A DNA stretch of 64,000 nt from JBOGNO01 sp050747245 (GTDB lineage: Bacteria > Acidobacteriota > Terriglobia > Acidiferrales > UBA7541): positions 62,001-126,000 of the forward strand of contig JBOGNO010000009.1 of assembly GCA_050747245.1 (NCBI GenBank). Direction: 5' to 3'. A model generated the notes under the pieces. The model searched no databases, had not been told where the DNA came from, and saw nothing but the letters and a program-made list of their open reading frames with translations. Positions within the stretch are counted from its first letter, which is position 1. Each line of letters opens with the position of its first letter. Below are positions 33,890 to 43,013 of this stretch, piece after piece. A program made the translations under genes and the position numbers.

Positions 33890-34996
33890 ATGCGTATTCA
33901 AAAACTAACACTTCGCGAAATCCGAATGATGCTCGTCGCGCCGTTCGAAACGAGCTTCGGGCTGACTTCGCAACGGCGCATCCTGCTGATCGAAGCGGAG
34001 GCGGACGGAATTGTGGGCTGGGGTGAATGTGTCGCGGGGGAAACGCCGTTCTATTCGCCGGAGACGGTAGAAACCGCGTGGCATATCCTCCGCGATTTCG
34101 CTTGGCCCGCGGTGCGCGGCCGCGAGTTCTCCTCGGCTCAGGAGATCCCGGAAGCGCTGGCGCAAATTCGCGGTCATAATATGGCCAAAGCGGGGCTTGA
34201 AGCCGCCGTGTGGGATGCTGAGGCGAAAGCTAAGGGCCTGCCGCTCTGGAAGCTCTTCGGAGGCGTTCGCGAGGAAATTCCCTGCGGCGTTTCGATTGGA
34301 ATTCAGGAATCTGTCGAGAAACTTCTCACTAAGGTGGAAACGGAATCGGCCGCGGGATATCAACGCATCAAGATCAAGATCAAACCGGGATGGGATGTGC
34401 AGCCCGTGGAAGCCCTTCGTGAAAAATGGCCGCGCATCCGCCTGATGGTTGACGCGAATTCGGCCTATCGGCTCGAGGACGCCCCGCGGCTCAAAGAGCT
34501 GGACCGATTCTACCTCATCATGATTGAGCAGCCGCTCGGCTGGAACGACATTTTCAGCCATGTCGCGCTGCAGAAACAGCTCGATACGCCCATCTGCCTG
34601 GACGAATGCATCCACGACGTCGACGATGCGCGCGCTGCCATCGAACTGGGCGCCTGCAAAATCATCAACATAAAAATGGGTCGCGTAGGGGGGCCCTCCG
34701 CCGCAAGGAATCTTCACGACCTTTGCCGCTCCCGTGGAATTCCGGTTTGGTGCGGAGGGATGTTGGAATCCGGGATCGGCCGCGCTCACAACATCGCGAT
34801 CTCGACGCTCGAGAATTTTTCGCTTCCGGGAGATGTTTCCGCCAGCCGCCGCTACTGGCAGGAAGATATTATCGAGCCGGAAGTGGAGGTGACGCCGCGC
34901 GGGACGATATGCCTTCCCTCGGCACCAGGAATTGGGTTCGAACCCAAGCGCTCGCTCATCGCGGCGCTGACTCATGCGAGTGAGGTTCTGAGCTAG
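33890..34996 (+). CDS. menC: Enolase-superfamily o-succinylbenzoate synthase / N-succinylamino acid racemase
   Basis: 368 residues. The catalytic lysine pair is visible at K163 and K165 (IKIKPGWD). Metal ligands follow in RLMVDANSAY, IMIEQPLG and LDECIHD, and the opposing lysine in NIKMGRVGG. This is the OSBS/NSAR subgroup. Some members make o-succinylbenzoate for menaquinone; others racemise N-succinyl amino acids, and many do both. No other men gene is in the window, while a GNAT enzyme is directly upstream, which favours the racemase role. The symbol is provisional. Confidence 0.85.
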   Translation: MRIQKLTLREIRMMLVAPFETSFGLTSQRRILLIEAEADGIVGWGECVAGETPFYSPETVETAWHILRDFAWPAVRGREFSSAQEIPEALAQIRGHNMAKAGLEAAVWDAEAKAKGLPLWKLFGGVREEIPCGVSIGIQESVEKLLTKVETESAAGYQRIKIKIKPGWDVQPVEALREKWPRIRLMVDANSAYRLEDAPRLKELDRFYLIMIEQPLGWNDIFSHVALQKQLDTPICLDECIHDVDDARAAIELGACKIINIKMGRVGGPSAARNLHDLCRSRGIPVWCGGMLESGIGRAHNIAISTLENFSLPGDVSASRRYWQEDIIEPEVEVTPRGTICLPSAPGIGFEPKRSLIAALTHASEVLS

Positions 34997-35040
34997 GCCG
35001 TGCAGCGAACTGACTTAGCACGGAAAGTGATGTCTCGCCA

Positions 35041-35976
35041 TTGAGCCGCCGTCCTTCACAGCTCCTTGTTGTTGCTGCCGCCCTTTTGGTAATTCTCATT
35101 TGGTCGTTGAATTACGTTTTCGTGAAAATTGCTCTTGGCTATCTGAGCGCGCTGACGGTGACCTCCTTTCGGATAGTCCTGGCCGCTCTCCTGATTCTGC
35201 CGCTCGCTTTTCGATTTCGAGGAATGAAATTTGAGCGGCGCGATCTCTGGACTTTCGCATACCTCGGCTTTTGGGGCGTGGCTGTCAATCAGGGCTGCTT
35301 CACCATTGGCCTCGCCTACACCAGCGCCGGGCACGCAGCGATACTTTCCGCCCTGGGCCCCGTGTTGGTAATGGCCGGGGCAGTAGCACTGCGCCAAGAA
35401 CGCCTTACTCTTGTGAAAGCGACGGGGGTAACTCTGTCGTTCGGGGGCGTCGCCACATTGGCCTCTGAAGGCGGCCTGCATCTGCACTCTGCCACGCTCG
35501 CGGGGGACCTCATCATTCTCTGTGGCGCTGCCGGCTACGCGCTCTACACCGTTCTGGGAAAGCGCGTGGCGCGCCGCTACGACTCATTGACGATGAATAC
35601 CTTCAACTACATCGTCGCGGGGCTGCTGTACTCTCCGCTGGCGTTGCGCTCCGCGATGAAACTCCATTGGGCGGCTGTAGACTGGCGTGGCTGGGCCAGC
35701 CTGGGATACGCCGCTGCCATCGCTTCGATCGCAGGCTACATAATTTATTACTGGGCACTCCGCTATATCACTGCGACGCGGATCTCTGCCCTGAATTACT
35801 TGCTTCCCGTAATTGTCACCACGTTGGGGATTCTGTTTTTGGGCGAACATTTAACCGCGCGCTTTTTGCTTGCCGGGAGCGTCGTTCTGCTGGGAGTTTA
35901 TTTGACGCAGCGATCGCGCTCCGAAGCTGGCGAAGAGGAGACGCCTTCCAGCGCTTCGCGACACTCGGCTCGATGA
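35041..35976 (+). CDS. EamA (DMT) family transporter
   Basis: 311 residues starting at TTG 35041. Ten membrane helices in two EamA halves: the first starts VAAALLVILIWSLNYVFVKIAL and includes FRIVLAALLILPLAF; the second starts GDLIILCGAAGYALYTVLGKRVARRY and ends TTLGILFLGEHLTARFLLAG. Such exporters carry amino acids, purines or other metabolites. Substrate not predictable. The nearby racemase could point to amino-acid export, which is speculative. Confidence 0.88.
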   Translation: MSRRPSQLLVVAAALLVILIWSLNYVFVKIALGYLSALTVTSFRIVLAALLILPLAFRFRGMKFERRDLWTFAYLGFWGVAVNQGCFTIGLAYTSAGHAAILSALGPVLVMAGAVALRQERLTLVKATGVTLSFGGVATLASEGGLHLHSATLAGDLIILCGAAGYALYTVLGKRVARRYDSLTMNTFNYIVAGLLYSPLALRSAMKLHWAAVDWRGWASLGYAAAIASIAGYIIYYWALRYITATRISALNYLLPVIVTTLGILFLGEHLTARFLLAGSVVLLGVYLTQRSRSEAGEEETPSSASRHSAR

Positions 35977-36069
35977 TCGCCCGAGTTCATCCCTCGCTAT
36001 GCCGCTCACGCGAACCTACGTATAATGCCCGGGCCGAATCCTGGAGCTAGTCGCGAGGGTCATTGAAGC

Positions 36070-37179
36070 ATGCCACACGCAAACTTTCAACCTGTCGGCA
36101 GCAAGCGGATTGCAGTAATCCCCGGCGACGGCATTGGAATTGAAGTCACAACTGAAGCAGTAAAAGCCATCGAGGCGGCGGCCGAGGCGGGCGGCAAGAA
36201 ACTCGTCATCACTCATTTCGACTGGGGCGCGGAACGCTTCCTGCGCGACGGCACAACGCTGCCTGCGAACGCGCCGGACATGTTTCGCCGGGATTTCGAC
36301 GCCATTCTGATAGGCGCCTTCGGCGACCCCCGGATTCCCTTCAATCAGCACGCCGCCGGAATTCTTCTGGGCCTGCGTTTTCAGCTGGACCTGTATGCGA
36401 ACGTGCGGCCCTGCATCCTCCTCGACCGCCGCTTGACTCCCCTTCGCGATCGCAGCGAGAGCGACGTCCAGTTCGTGGTGATCCGCGAGAATACCGAGGG
36501 CGAATACGTGGGAATCGGCGGGATTTTCAAGAAGGGAACTGCGGACGAAATTGCTATTCAGGAAGACATCAACACGCGTAAGGGCGTCGAACGCATTATC
36601 CGCTATGCGTTCGAATACGCGCGGCGGCGCAATCTCCAGCGCCTCTGCATGAGCGATAAATCCAATGCGTTGCCCCACGCCCACAGCCTTTGGCAGCGCG
36701 TCTTCGCGGAAGTGCGCACGGAATACGCCGATATTGAATCGCGACATCTCTACATCGATACCCTGATGATGCAGATGGTTCGCGACCCTTCGCAGTTCCA
36801 GGTCATCGTCACGGGCAATCTCTTCGGCGACATTGCCAGCGACTTGGGAGCCCAGCTCTCGGGGGGGCTTGGTCTGGCGCCCTCAGGAAACATCAATCCG
36901 GAGGGCGTTTCTATGTTTGAGCCGGTGCACGGTTCCGCGCCCGATATCGCCGGGAAGAATCAGGCGAATCCCCTGGGCGCGATTCTTACTGTGGCGATGA
37001 TGTTCGAGCACTTCGGCTGGCAGAAAGAGGCCGCCTTGCTGGATTCGGCTGTGCGGGCGGCCGTGCGAGAAGGGAACACCACCTCCGACCTCGGCGGGAA
37101 TTCAGGAACCCGGCAAGTGGGCGACTGGATCGCCGGCCGCATTGCGAAGCACGGATTGGAAGGGGAGCCGCATGGCTGA
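36070..37179 (+). CDS. Isocitrate/isopropylmalate dehydrogenase family oxidoreductase
   Basis: 369 residues. It begins RIAVIPGDGIGIEVTTEAV, then LIGAFGDPRIPF, LRFQLDLYANVRP, VIRENTEGEYVGIGG, and NLFGDIASDLGAQLSGGLGLAPSGNI, the metal and NAD(P) region, and EPVHGSAPDIAGKN. This is the decarboxylating beta-hydroxyacid dehydrogenase fold. The sequence lies closest, by eye, to 3-isopropylmalate or tartrate dehydrogenases. No leuA, leuC or leuD is adjacent, so the leucine role is uncertain. It is convergent with the rhomboid gene. Confidence 0.86.
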   Translation: MPHANFQPVGSKRIAVIPGDGIGIEVTTEAVKAIEAAAEAGGKKLVITHFDWGAERFLRDGTTLPANAPDMFRRDFDAILIGAFGDPRIPFNQHAAGILLGLRFQLDLYANVRPCILLDRRLTPLRDRSESDVQFVVIRENTEGEYVGIGGIFKKGTADEIAIQEDINTRKGVERIIRYAFEYARRRNLQRLCMSDKSNALPHAHSLWQRVFAEVRTEYADIESRHLYIDTLMMQMVRDPSQFQVIVTGNLFGDIASDLGAQLSGGLGLAPSGNINPEGVSMFEPVHGSAPDIAGKNQANPLGAILTVAMMFEHFGWQKEAALLDSAVRAAVREGNTTSDLGGNSGTRQVGDWIAGRIAKHGLEGEPHG

Positions 37180-37185
37180 AACCGC

Positions 37186-37875
37186 TCAAATGTAGGTCGG
37201 CGTGGCTTTGCGCCGGAAGGGAAGGACCAGCAGCACCCCCAAGAGAAACCCTCCCACGTGGGCCCACCACGCAATACCGCCCGTTCCCGGGGCCATCGAT
37301 AGCGAACCGATTCCGCTCAAGAATTGCACGATGAACCACAAGCCTATGAAGAGAACTGCCGGAATTCGTGCTGTAAACCAGATGATGAACAACGGAATGA
37401 GCGTCAGGATGCGCGCCCCGGGAAACAGGATCAGATAAGCGCCCATAACGCCGGAAATCGCGCCGCTCGCGCCAATGGACGGAATGTTTGACCCCCAATC
37501 GAACAACAACTGAGAAACCCCGGCGCCAACTCCGCAGGCGAGGTAAAAAAGAAGATACGGCGCGTGGCCCAGTCGGTCTTCCACCATCTCGCCAAATATC
37601 CACAGAAACCACATATTCCCGATAATGTGCAGCCAGCCGCCGTGCAAGAACATGGAACTCAGCAGCGTCGGAAGCGCATTGGACAGGTGCACCTTCGAGG
37701 TGGTGAGCGCCAGCGAGATGCGCGAAGGAACCAGACCAAACGTCAAAATGAATTGATTCATCGCGTGTGGATCCAGCTGCAATTGGTGAAAGAAAACTAT
37801 AAAGTTTACAATAATGAGCAGCAGAGTTATGCCCGGAAAGCTCGAGCGATGGTTGAGGTTCTTGAGCGGGATCAT
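37186..37875 (-). CDS. Rhomboid family intramembrane serine protease
   Basis: 229 residues, about six membrane helices. Catalytic Ser in SIGASGAISGVMGAY and His in AWWAHVGGFLLG. The L1 region has the FLHGGWLHIIGNMWFLWIFG block typical of rhomboids. ATG 37875 is chosen since it overlaps the kinase stop as ATGA; a start at 37908 is possible. It lacks extra domains. Substrates unknown. Confidence 0.92.
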   Translation of the reverse strand: MIPLKNLNHRSSFPGITLLLIIVNFIVFFHQLQLDPHAMNQFILTFGLVPSRISLALTTSKVHLSNALPTLLSSMFLHGGWLHIIGNMWFLWIFGEMVEDRLGHAPYLLFYLACGVGAGVSQLLFDWGSNIPSIGASGAISGVMGAYLILFPGARILTLIPLFIIWFTARIPAVLFIGLWFIVQFLSGIGSLSMAPGTGGIAWWAHVGGFLLGVLLVLPFRRKATPTYI

Positions 37876-38858
37876 GCGGGCTGAGAACCCTCGCTCGAGG
37901 AGAAGCATCCTTCGCGCAGCGGATCAAAAGCGGTGCTGTGACGTTTGCCAGTGGCAATCAAATTCTCGATCTCCGTGAGCGAAGCAATTCTGCCACGCGC
38001 GCCTATTGCAGTGCAGTTCAATGCCGCCGCAGCATTTGAGAATTCAAGTATTTCTTTAAGGTTACGCCCATGCAGCAGTTCATGTATGAATGCACCATGG
38101 AAAATATCGCCGGCGCCCGTCGTATCCACTGCCTTCACGACGAAGCCGGGACAATAAAAAAACTCGCTGCCATCCCAGGCCACAACTCCGGCCGCACCGA
38201 GAGTGCTCCCAGCAACACGACAGCCATATGTTTGCCTGATTTCGACAAGCGCGTCGCCAAGCGACTTCCCACCCAGCAACCGCGCGGGAAATTCGCGTGA
38301 CGAAATCAAGAAGTCCACTTTGCAAAGCAATTTCTCAACTCCCGGATAGATATTGTCCAGGTCCGCAAAGACTGGAATTTTTGCTTCGCGCGCAAATTTT
38401 GCAGCGGCGATTGCAGCCTGCGTATCATGCCCGTCCACAAGTAAAGTCCGACCTGAACGAATCCATTCGGCGTCTATCTCCCCCGCTCCCATTTCAAGGC
38501 GCGAGTCGCGCTTCCATAAAATCGTGCGCTCGCCGCTCTTTTCATCCACTAGAATGTACGCCAGTTGGCTCGGACAATTAGCCACCCTGAGCAAATGAGC
38601 TTCAACGCCGAATCTCCGGAACTCCGCTTCGTGTTGTTGTGCCGCCGCATCGTCTCCTACCTTCCCGATATACCTCGCGCGCAAGCCCCAGCGTTGACAG
38701 GCCACCATGGCGCTGGCCACCTGGCCGCCGGGACGGACGTCTACGGAGAGTATTTCCACTTTGCAGTCTGGGGCAGGGAAATGCGGAACGCGAATAATCG
38801 TATCGCAGGCGTTTAATCCCACACCCACCACATCCACTGGAACGCACACGTCAGCCAT
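37872..38858 (-). CDS. PfkB family sugar/nucleoside kinase
   Basis: 328 residues. Motif 1 is VDVRPGGQVASAMVACQRWG. The C-terminal signature DTTGAGDIFHGAFIHEL contains the catalytic Asp. AVDTTGAGD plus the DGHDTQAAIAAAKFA loop fit ribokinase-like proteins. The phosphate acceptor is not predictable. The start GTG-ATG is ambiguous; ATG 38858 is used. It is translationally coupled to the rhomboid gene. Confidence 0.9.
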   Translation of the reverse strand: MADVCVPVDVVGVGLNACDTIIRVPHFPAPDCKVEILSVDVRPGGQVASAMVACQRWGLRARYIGKVGDDAAAQQHEAEFRRFGVEAHLLRVANCPSQLAYILVDEKSGERTILWKRDSRLEMGAGEIDAEWIRSGRTLLVDGHDTQAAIAAAKFAREAKIPVFADLDNIYPGVEKLLCKVDFLISSREFPARLLGGKSLGDALVEIRQTYGCRVAGSTLGAAGVVAWDGSEFFYCPGFVVKAVDTTGAGDIFHGAFIHELLHGRNLKEILEFSNAAAALNCTAIGARGRIASLTEIENLIATGKRHSTAFDPLREGCFSSSEGSQPA

Positions 38859-39178
38859 CACGAAAAAAACTTTAGACGATACGGGCGAGAATTGGTAGTG
38901 CGATGCCTGAGAAAAAGCGAGCCGTTCGGCTTAAAGTGCCACTTGAATGGCTGCTCACAAGTGTGGATTGCAAGTTTGTCTCCGGCAGCGTTGCATTTAC
39001 TTCGACTGCGCGAGAAGCCCGGCATGAATCGAGCGTCGTCGAAGCGAATATTTTCGCTCAGCATTGCGTTCCCGATTGCGTGCGAGACCTTGGTGTGGTA
39101 TTCAGAAATGCTCGCACAAAAGACTCGCAGTGATTTTTTGCGACTACCGCGCCTGCGAGTCGGCGAGCCGACAATTTC
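38859..39178. other. Intergenic stretch between divergent pfkB-like gene and recO
   Basis: About 320 bases. A 76-codon plus-strand frame at 38903-39133 (starting MPEKKRAVRLKVPLEWLL) has no recognisable family; it could be a small gene but support is weak. A hairpin-forming GTCGGC-GA-GCCGAC lies at 39160-39173, just before the recO ATG. Confidence 0.35.
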
Positions 39179-39829
39179 ATGTCTCTCCACGAATCGGAAG
39201 CCATTGTTCTTGAAAGCTACCCCCTTGGGGAAGCCGACCGACTGGTTAGTTTTTTCTCGCGCAGCATGGGCCGCGTGCGCGGCGTCGCCGCAGGGGCTCG
39301 CCGGACAAAAAGTCGTTTCGGCTCGGCGCTGGAGCGGCTCTCGTATATTCGTATCTGGTTCTTCGAGCGCGAGACGCGCGAGCTTGTGCGCATCAATCAG
39401 TGCGAGCTGATCGAGTCATTCCTCGATGCCTTTCGCGATTACGACTCTTCCGTCGCGCTTGCCCTGATGAGCGAAATTACCGAGAAAGTTCTCCCGGATC
39501 GCGAGCCTTCCGACGCGAATTTCCGGCTTCTCCTCTCCGCCACGCAAGCCATCAAATGTACAGGCCGGGTGTCCTTGCCCCTCGCTTACTTTTGCCTGTG
39601 GAGCTTGCGACTCGGCGGCTGGCTTCCGGAGTTGGGCGCCATTCGCGGCCTCTCTCCTGCTGCGCGCGATGCCGCTTCAAAGATACTTCGCGAGCGGCTC
39701 GAAACCCTCTCCGATGCCTCCATCCCGGAACGGACATCGAAGGAGCTTGCGGAACATTTGCTTGATCGCCTGGAACGGCAGATCGAACGCAAATTGGAAT
39801 CCCGCAAACTCATGGAGACGAGAATTTGA
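39179..39829 (+). CDS. recO: DNA repair protein RecO
   Basis: 216 residues. The N-terminal OB fold starts ESEAIVLESYPLGEADRLVSFFS and continues GRVRGVAAGARRTKSRFG, the family signature. The C-terminal helical domain has AYFCLWSLRLGGWLPELG. The Cys4 zinc site found in many RecO proteins is not visible, as in E. coli RecO. RecO loads RecA with RecR at gaps. Its end overlaps the region before glyQ. Confidence 0.92.
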   Translation: MSLHESEAIVLESYPLGEADRLVSFFSRSMGRVRGVAAGARRTKSRFGSALERLSYIRIWFFERETRELVRINQCELIESFLDAFRDYDSSVALALMSEITEKVLPDREPSDANFRLLLSATQAIKCTGRVSLPLAYFCLWSLRLGGWLPELGAIRGLSPAARDAASKILRERLETLSDASIPERTSKELAEHLLDRLERQIERKLESRKLMETRI

Positions 39830-39846
39830 AGAGCCGCCGACGAAAA

Positions 39847-40770
39847 ATGATCTCTCATCCCGCCGGACCCACTTTTCAGCGGCTGATCCTCGACCTGCAG
39901 GAATTCTGGGCCCGTCGCGGCTGCGTATTACAACAACCCTATGACATCGAAGTCGGCGCAGGAACCATGCACCCCGAAACTTTTCTTCGCGTTCTTGGCC
40001 CGGAGCATTACCAGGTGGCTTATTTGCAGCCGAGCAGGCGCCCTGCCGACGGTCGCTACGGCGAAAACCCCAACCGTCTCTACAAACACCACCAACTTCA
40101 AGTGATACTTAAGCCCGTTCCGAAGAATATTCAGGACATTTATCTCCAGAGCCTCGCGCGAATGGGAATCGATCTGCGGGCGCACGATGTTCGATTTGAA
40201 GAAGACAACTGGGAATCTCCCACGCTCGGAGCCTGGGGGGTTGGTTGGCAGGTGCTCCTCGATGGTTTGGAAATTACGCAGTTCACTTATTTCCAGCAGT
40301 GCGGCGGCATTGACCTCGATCCCGCTTCCGTTGAGTTGACCTATGGCCTGGATCGCATCGCCGCGTATCTTCAAGGTGTAGATAATGTCTTCGATGTGCG
40401 CTGGGCTGATGGTGTCAAGTACCGGGAGGTCCGCCTTGCCGACGAGGAGCAATCCTCTGCTTACAATTTTGATTACGCCGATGCTGATGCAATTCGAAAA
40501 ATGTTTGAGCTGTCCGAGGCCGAATCGTCGCGCTTGCTTTCCAAATTTCCGAAAGTGCCGGTCGAACTGAAGCGCCGTTTTCCCATTCTTCCTGCATACG
40601 AGTATTGCTTGAAGTGTTCGCATCTCTTCAACATCCTCGATTCCCGCGGGGCCATCTCCGTCACCGAACGGGCCGCGCTCATTGCGCGTGTCCGCAAGCT
40701 ATCTTGTCAGGCGGCGCGCTTTTGGCTGGCGCAGCGCACGTCGACTACCGCCACAGAGGTGCTCGCTTGA
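39847..40770 (+). CDS. glyQ: Glycine--tRNA ligase alpha subunit
   Basis: 307 residues from ATG 39847; a TTG at 39826 overlapping the recO stop is an alternative. Motifs: TFQRLILDLQEFWARRGC, QPYDIEVGAGTMHPETFLR, YLQPSRRPADGRYGENPNR, and WEVGWQVLLDGLEITQF-like GAWGVGWQVLLDGLEITQF with FQQCGG. This is the catalytic subunit that forms glycyl-adenylate in the alpha2beta2 enzyme. The stop overlaps the glyS start (TTGA). Confidence 0.97.
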   Translation: MISHPAGPTFQRLILDLQEFWARRGCVLQQPYDIEVGAGTMHPETFLRVLGPEHYQVAYLQPSRRPADGRYGENPNRLYKHHQLQVILKPVPKNIQDIYLQSLARMGIDLRAHDVRFEEDNWESPTLGAWGVGWQVLLDGLEITQFTYFQQCGGIDLDPASVELTYGLDRIAAYLQGVDNVFDVRWADGVKYREVRLADEEQSSAYNFDYADADAIRKMFELSEAESSRLLSKFPKVPVELKRRFPILPAYEYCLKCSHLFNILDSRGAISVTERAALIARVRKLSCQAARFWLAQRTSTTATEVLA

Positions 40771-42914
40771 AGGACCGTGCGGAGTTTTTGCTTGAGATTG
40801 GATGCGAGGAAATCCCTGCGGGCATGATAGCTGGCGCGGCGCGAGAACTTAAACAAATACTCGAGAAATATCTTTCCGCCAGCAACATCCTCGACGGCGT
40901 GGAAGTGGAAACATTCGGAGCACCGCGGCGACTCGTGGCCAGTTCGCCGGCAATTCGAGTGAAGCAAGAAGATGTCACGCGCGAGATTATTGGCCCGCCG
41001 AAATCAATCGCGTTCGACAATGTCGGCGAGCCGACGCGCGCCGCTGAAAGTTTCGCGCAGAAGCAAGCAGTTCCGCTCACTTCTCTCTACACCGTTCAAA
41101 CTTCCAAGGGAGAATATCTCGCCGCAAAACAACTCATCCGCGGTCGCACTGCCCCCGCTATTCTTTCGGAGATTCTTCCTCAAGCCATACTCGAAATTTC
41201 TTGGCCGCGCAGCATGTATTGGGAGAGTTCTGCGGGGCCTCGCTTCATTCGTCCAATCCGTTGGCTCCTTGCGCTGTTGGAGGGAAAGGTGATCCCGTTT
41301 GCGATTGCAGGTGTGAAAGCGGGTAACGTAACGTCCGGCCATCGGTTTCTCGGAAAGCAGCACATCATTGTCACGTCGGCAAAGGAGCACGTCACCCGGC
41401 TTCGCAAGAATTTCGTCTTGGCCCGTCCCGAGGAGCGCCGACAGAAAATCGAGCATGAAATTAGACAAGCCGTCAGTCGCCATGCCTGGCGCGTGCACAC
41501 CGATACGCCGCTCCTTGAGCTGGTGACTTACCTCAACGAATATCCCACGGTAATTGTGGGCGATTTCAATCCCACGTATCTGCAATTGCCCGACGAAATC
41601 CTGATAACCGTCATGCGCGATCATCAAAAGTATTTCGCCGTTGAGGGTCGTTCCGGAGAGCTCGAGTCGCATTTTCTAGCAGTCATCAATCTCGATCGCG
41701 ACCGCGCCGGCCGCGTGCGAGCCGGGCACGAACGAGTTTTGCGCGCCCGCTTTGCCGACGCGCAATTCTTCTGGGAGAGCGATCAAAAAATTAAGCTGGG
41801 TGAATATCTAGCAAAGCTCGCGAGCGTCACCTACGAATCCCGTCTGGGGAGTTACCGCGACAAGGTTGAACGCATGCGCGCGCTAGCTCGCTGGGTCGCT
41901 GAGTTGTGGTTCAATTCCGGAATCCATCAGGCCGACGTGCCTGCCGTGGACCGCGCCGCAGAACTGGCCAAGTGCGATCTTGTCACGGAGATGGTTCGCG
42001 AATTCACAGAGCTGCAGGGAATCGTCGGGGGCCTCTACGCCCAGGCTCAAGGAGAACCTGAGGATGTCGGGATAGCGGTTTACGATCATTATCGTCCCGC
42101 GAGTCTCGAGGATGCCATCCCGCGGAATCTCACCGGCTGTGCCGTTGCCCTCGCCGATAAACTGGATTCGCTCGTGGCCTGTTTCGCCGTGGGCGCGATT
42201 CCATCGGGTTCAAGTGATCCCTTCGCTCTTCGCCGCGCGGCCATGGGCATCGTGCGAATACTTCTCGAACGTAAAGTTCCACTTTCACTCTCAGCGGCCA
42301 TCTCCGCGAGCGCAAAGATTCTTAAAACCCACAAACCGAATCTCGATGTTGCCGCCGAAGCCGAACGCCAGGTTCTCGACTTTCTTCTTGACCGTGCACG
42401 CTTCATCCTCCGCGAAAAGTACGGCATGGCCTACGACGAGGTGAACGCTGCAATCGCCGCAGGTGCCGACGACCTGCTGGAGACTCGCCGCAGGGTCGAA
42501 GCCCTCCATGCCATTCGTCACACGAAGAATTTCATGCCCCTAGCTGTGGCATTTAAGCGCATTCGAAAAATACTTGAGCAAGCCCGCGCAAAATCTCCGG
42601 GAAATGGTGGTAAGCCTCCAGCTATTCGGGAAGAATTGTTGTGCGAGCCTGCCGAAAAGGCTCTTCGCGAAGCCGCGCGCCGTGTGGGCGAGAGTGCGAA
42701 GCTTCATAAACGAGCGGGCCGATATCGGGAAGCGCTCGAAGAAATTTCAGATTTGCGCCCCGCCGTGGATACATTTTTCGACGAAGTCCTGGTGATGGCG
42801 GAAGATGAAAACTTGCGCCAAAATCGCCTGGCACTTCTTGGTGAGTTGTTACGCGAGTTTTCCACCATAGCGGATTTCTCTGAGATGGCAGCGGAAGATG
42901 GCGCTCGCACCTGA
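40767..42914 (+). CDS. glyS: Glycine--tRNA ligase beta subunit
   Basis: 715 residues from TTG 40767, chosen because it overlaps the glyQ stop and is followed at once by FLLEIGCEEIPAGMI, the family N-terminus. Other conserved parts: FGAPRRLV, ISWPRSMYWE, RFIRPIRWLLAL, GHRFL and DHQKYFAVEG. The C-terminal half holds the HD-like domain and the tRNA-binding region (LRRAAMGIVRIL). The beta subunit binds and positions the tRNA. No glyQS leader is seen because it follows glyQ directly. Confidence 0.96.
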   Translation: MKDRAEFLLEIGCEEIPAGMIAGAARELKQILEKYLSASNILDGVEVETFGAPRRLVASSPAIRVKQEDVTREIIGPPKSIAFDNVGEPTRAAESFAQKQAVPLTSLYTVQTSKGEYLAAKQLIRGRTAPAILSEILPQAILEISWPRSMYWESSAGPRFIRPIRWLLALLEGKVIPFAIAGVKAGNVTSGHRFLGKQHIIVTSAKEHVTRLRKNFVLARPEERRQKIEHEIRQAVSRHAWRVHTDTPLLELVTYLNEYPTVIVGDFNPTYLQLPDEILITVMRDHQKYFAVEGRSGELESHFLAVINLDRDRAGRVRAGHERVLRARFADAQFFWESDQKIKLGEYLAKLASVTYESRLGSYRDKVERMRALARWVAELWFNSGIHQADVPAVDRAAELAKCDLVTEMVREFTELQGIVGGLYAQAQGEPEDVGIAVYDHYRPASLEDAIPRNLTGCAVALADKLDSLVACFAVGAIPSGSSDPFALRRAAMGIVRILLERKVPLSLSAAISASAKILKTHKPNLDVAAEAERQVLDFLLDRARFILREKYGMAYDEVNAAIAAGADDLLETRRRVEALHAIRHTKNFMPLAVAFKRIRKILEQARAKSPGNGGKPPAIREELLCEPAEKALREAARRVGESAKLHKRAGRYREALEEISDLRPAVDTFFDEVLVMAEDENLRQNRLALLGELLREFSTIADFSEMAAEDGART

Positions 42915-42944
42915 ATTTTTACTTGAAGTATTTGATGGCACGCT

Positions 42945-42960
42945 TGTCGGCGCGCCGACA
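42945..42960. repeat. Perfect 16-bp palindrome between glyS and ppdK
   Basis: TGTCGGCGCGCCGACA. The same sequence with one mismatch follows udk (46363-46378). No T-tract adjoins it, so it is not a classic terminator. Confidence 0.55.
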
Positions 42961-43013
42961 GTAAATTTACAGAAGACAACTTCAACTTCTCGGTTCATGA
43001 ATGTGAGGCCTCA

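Noticed and set aside
39826..39846. TTG start for glyQ overlapping the recO stop
   Set aside because: The added seven residues are Lys/Arg-rich and outside the family block; ATG 39847 is preferred, although the overlap makes the TTG possible.
42945..42960. Rho-independent terminator after glyS
   Set aside because: The palindrome is perfect, but it has no loop and no T-tract follows.
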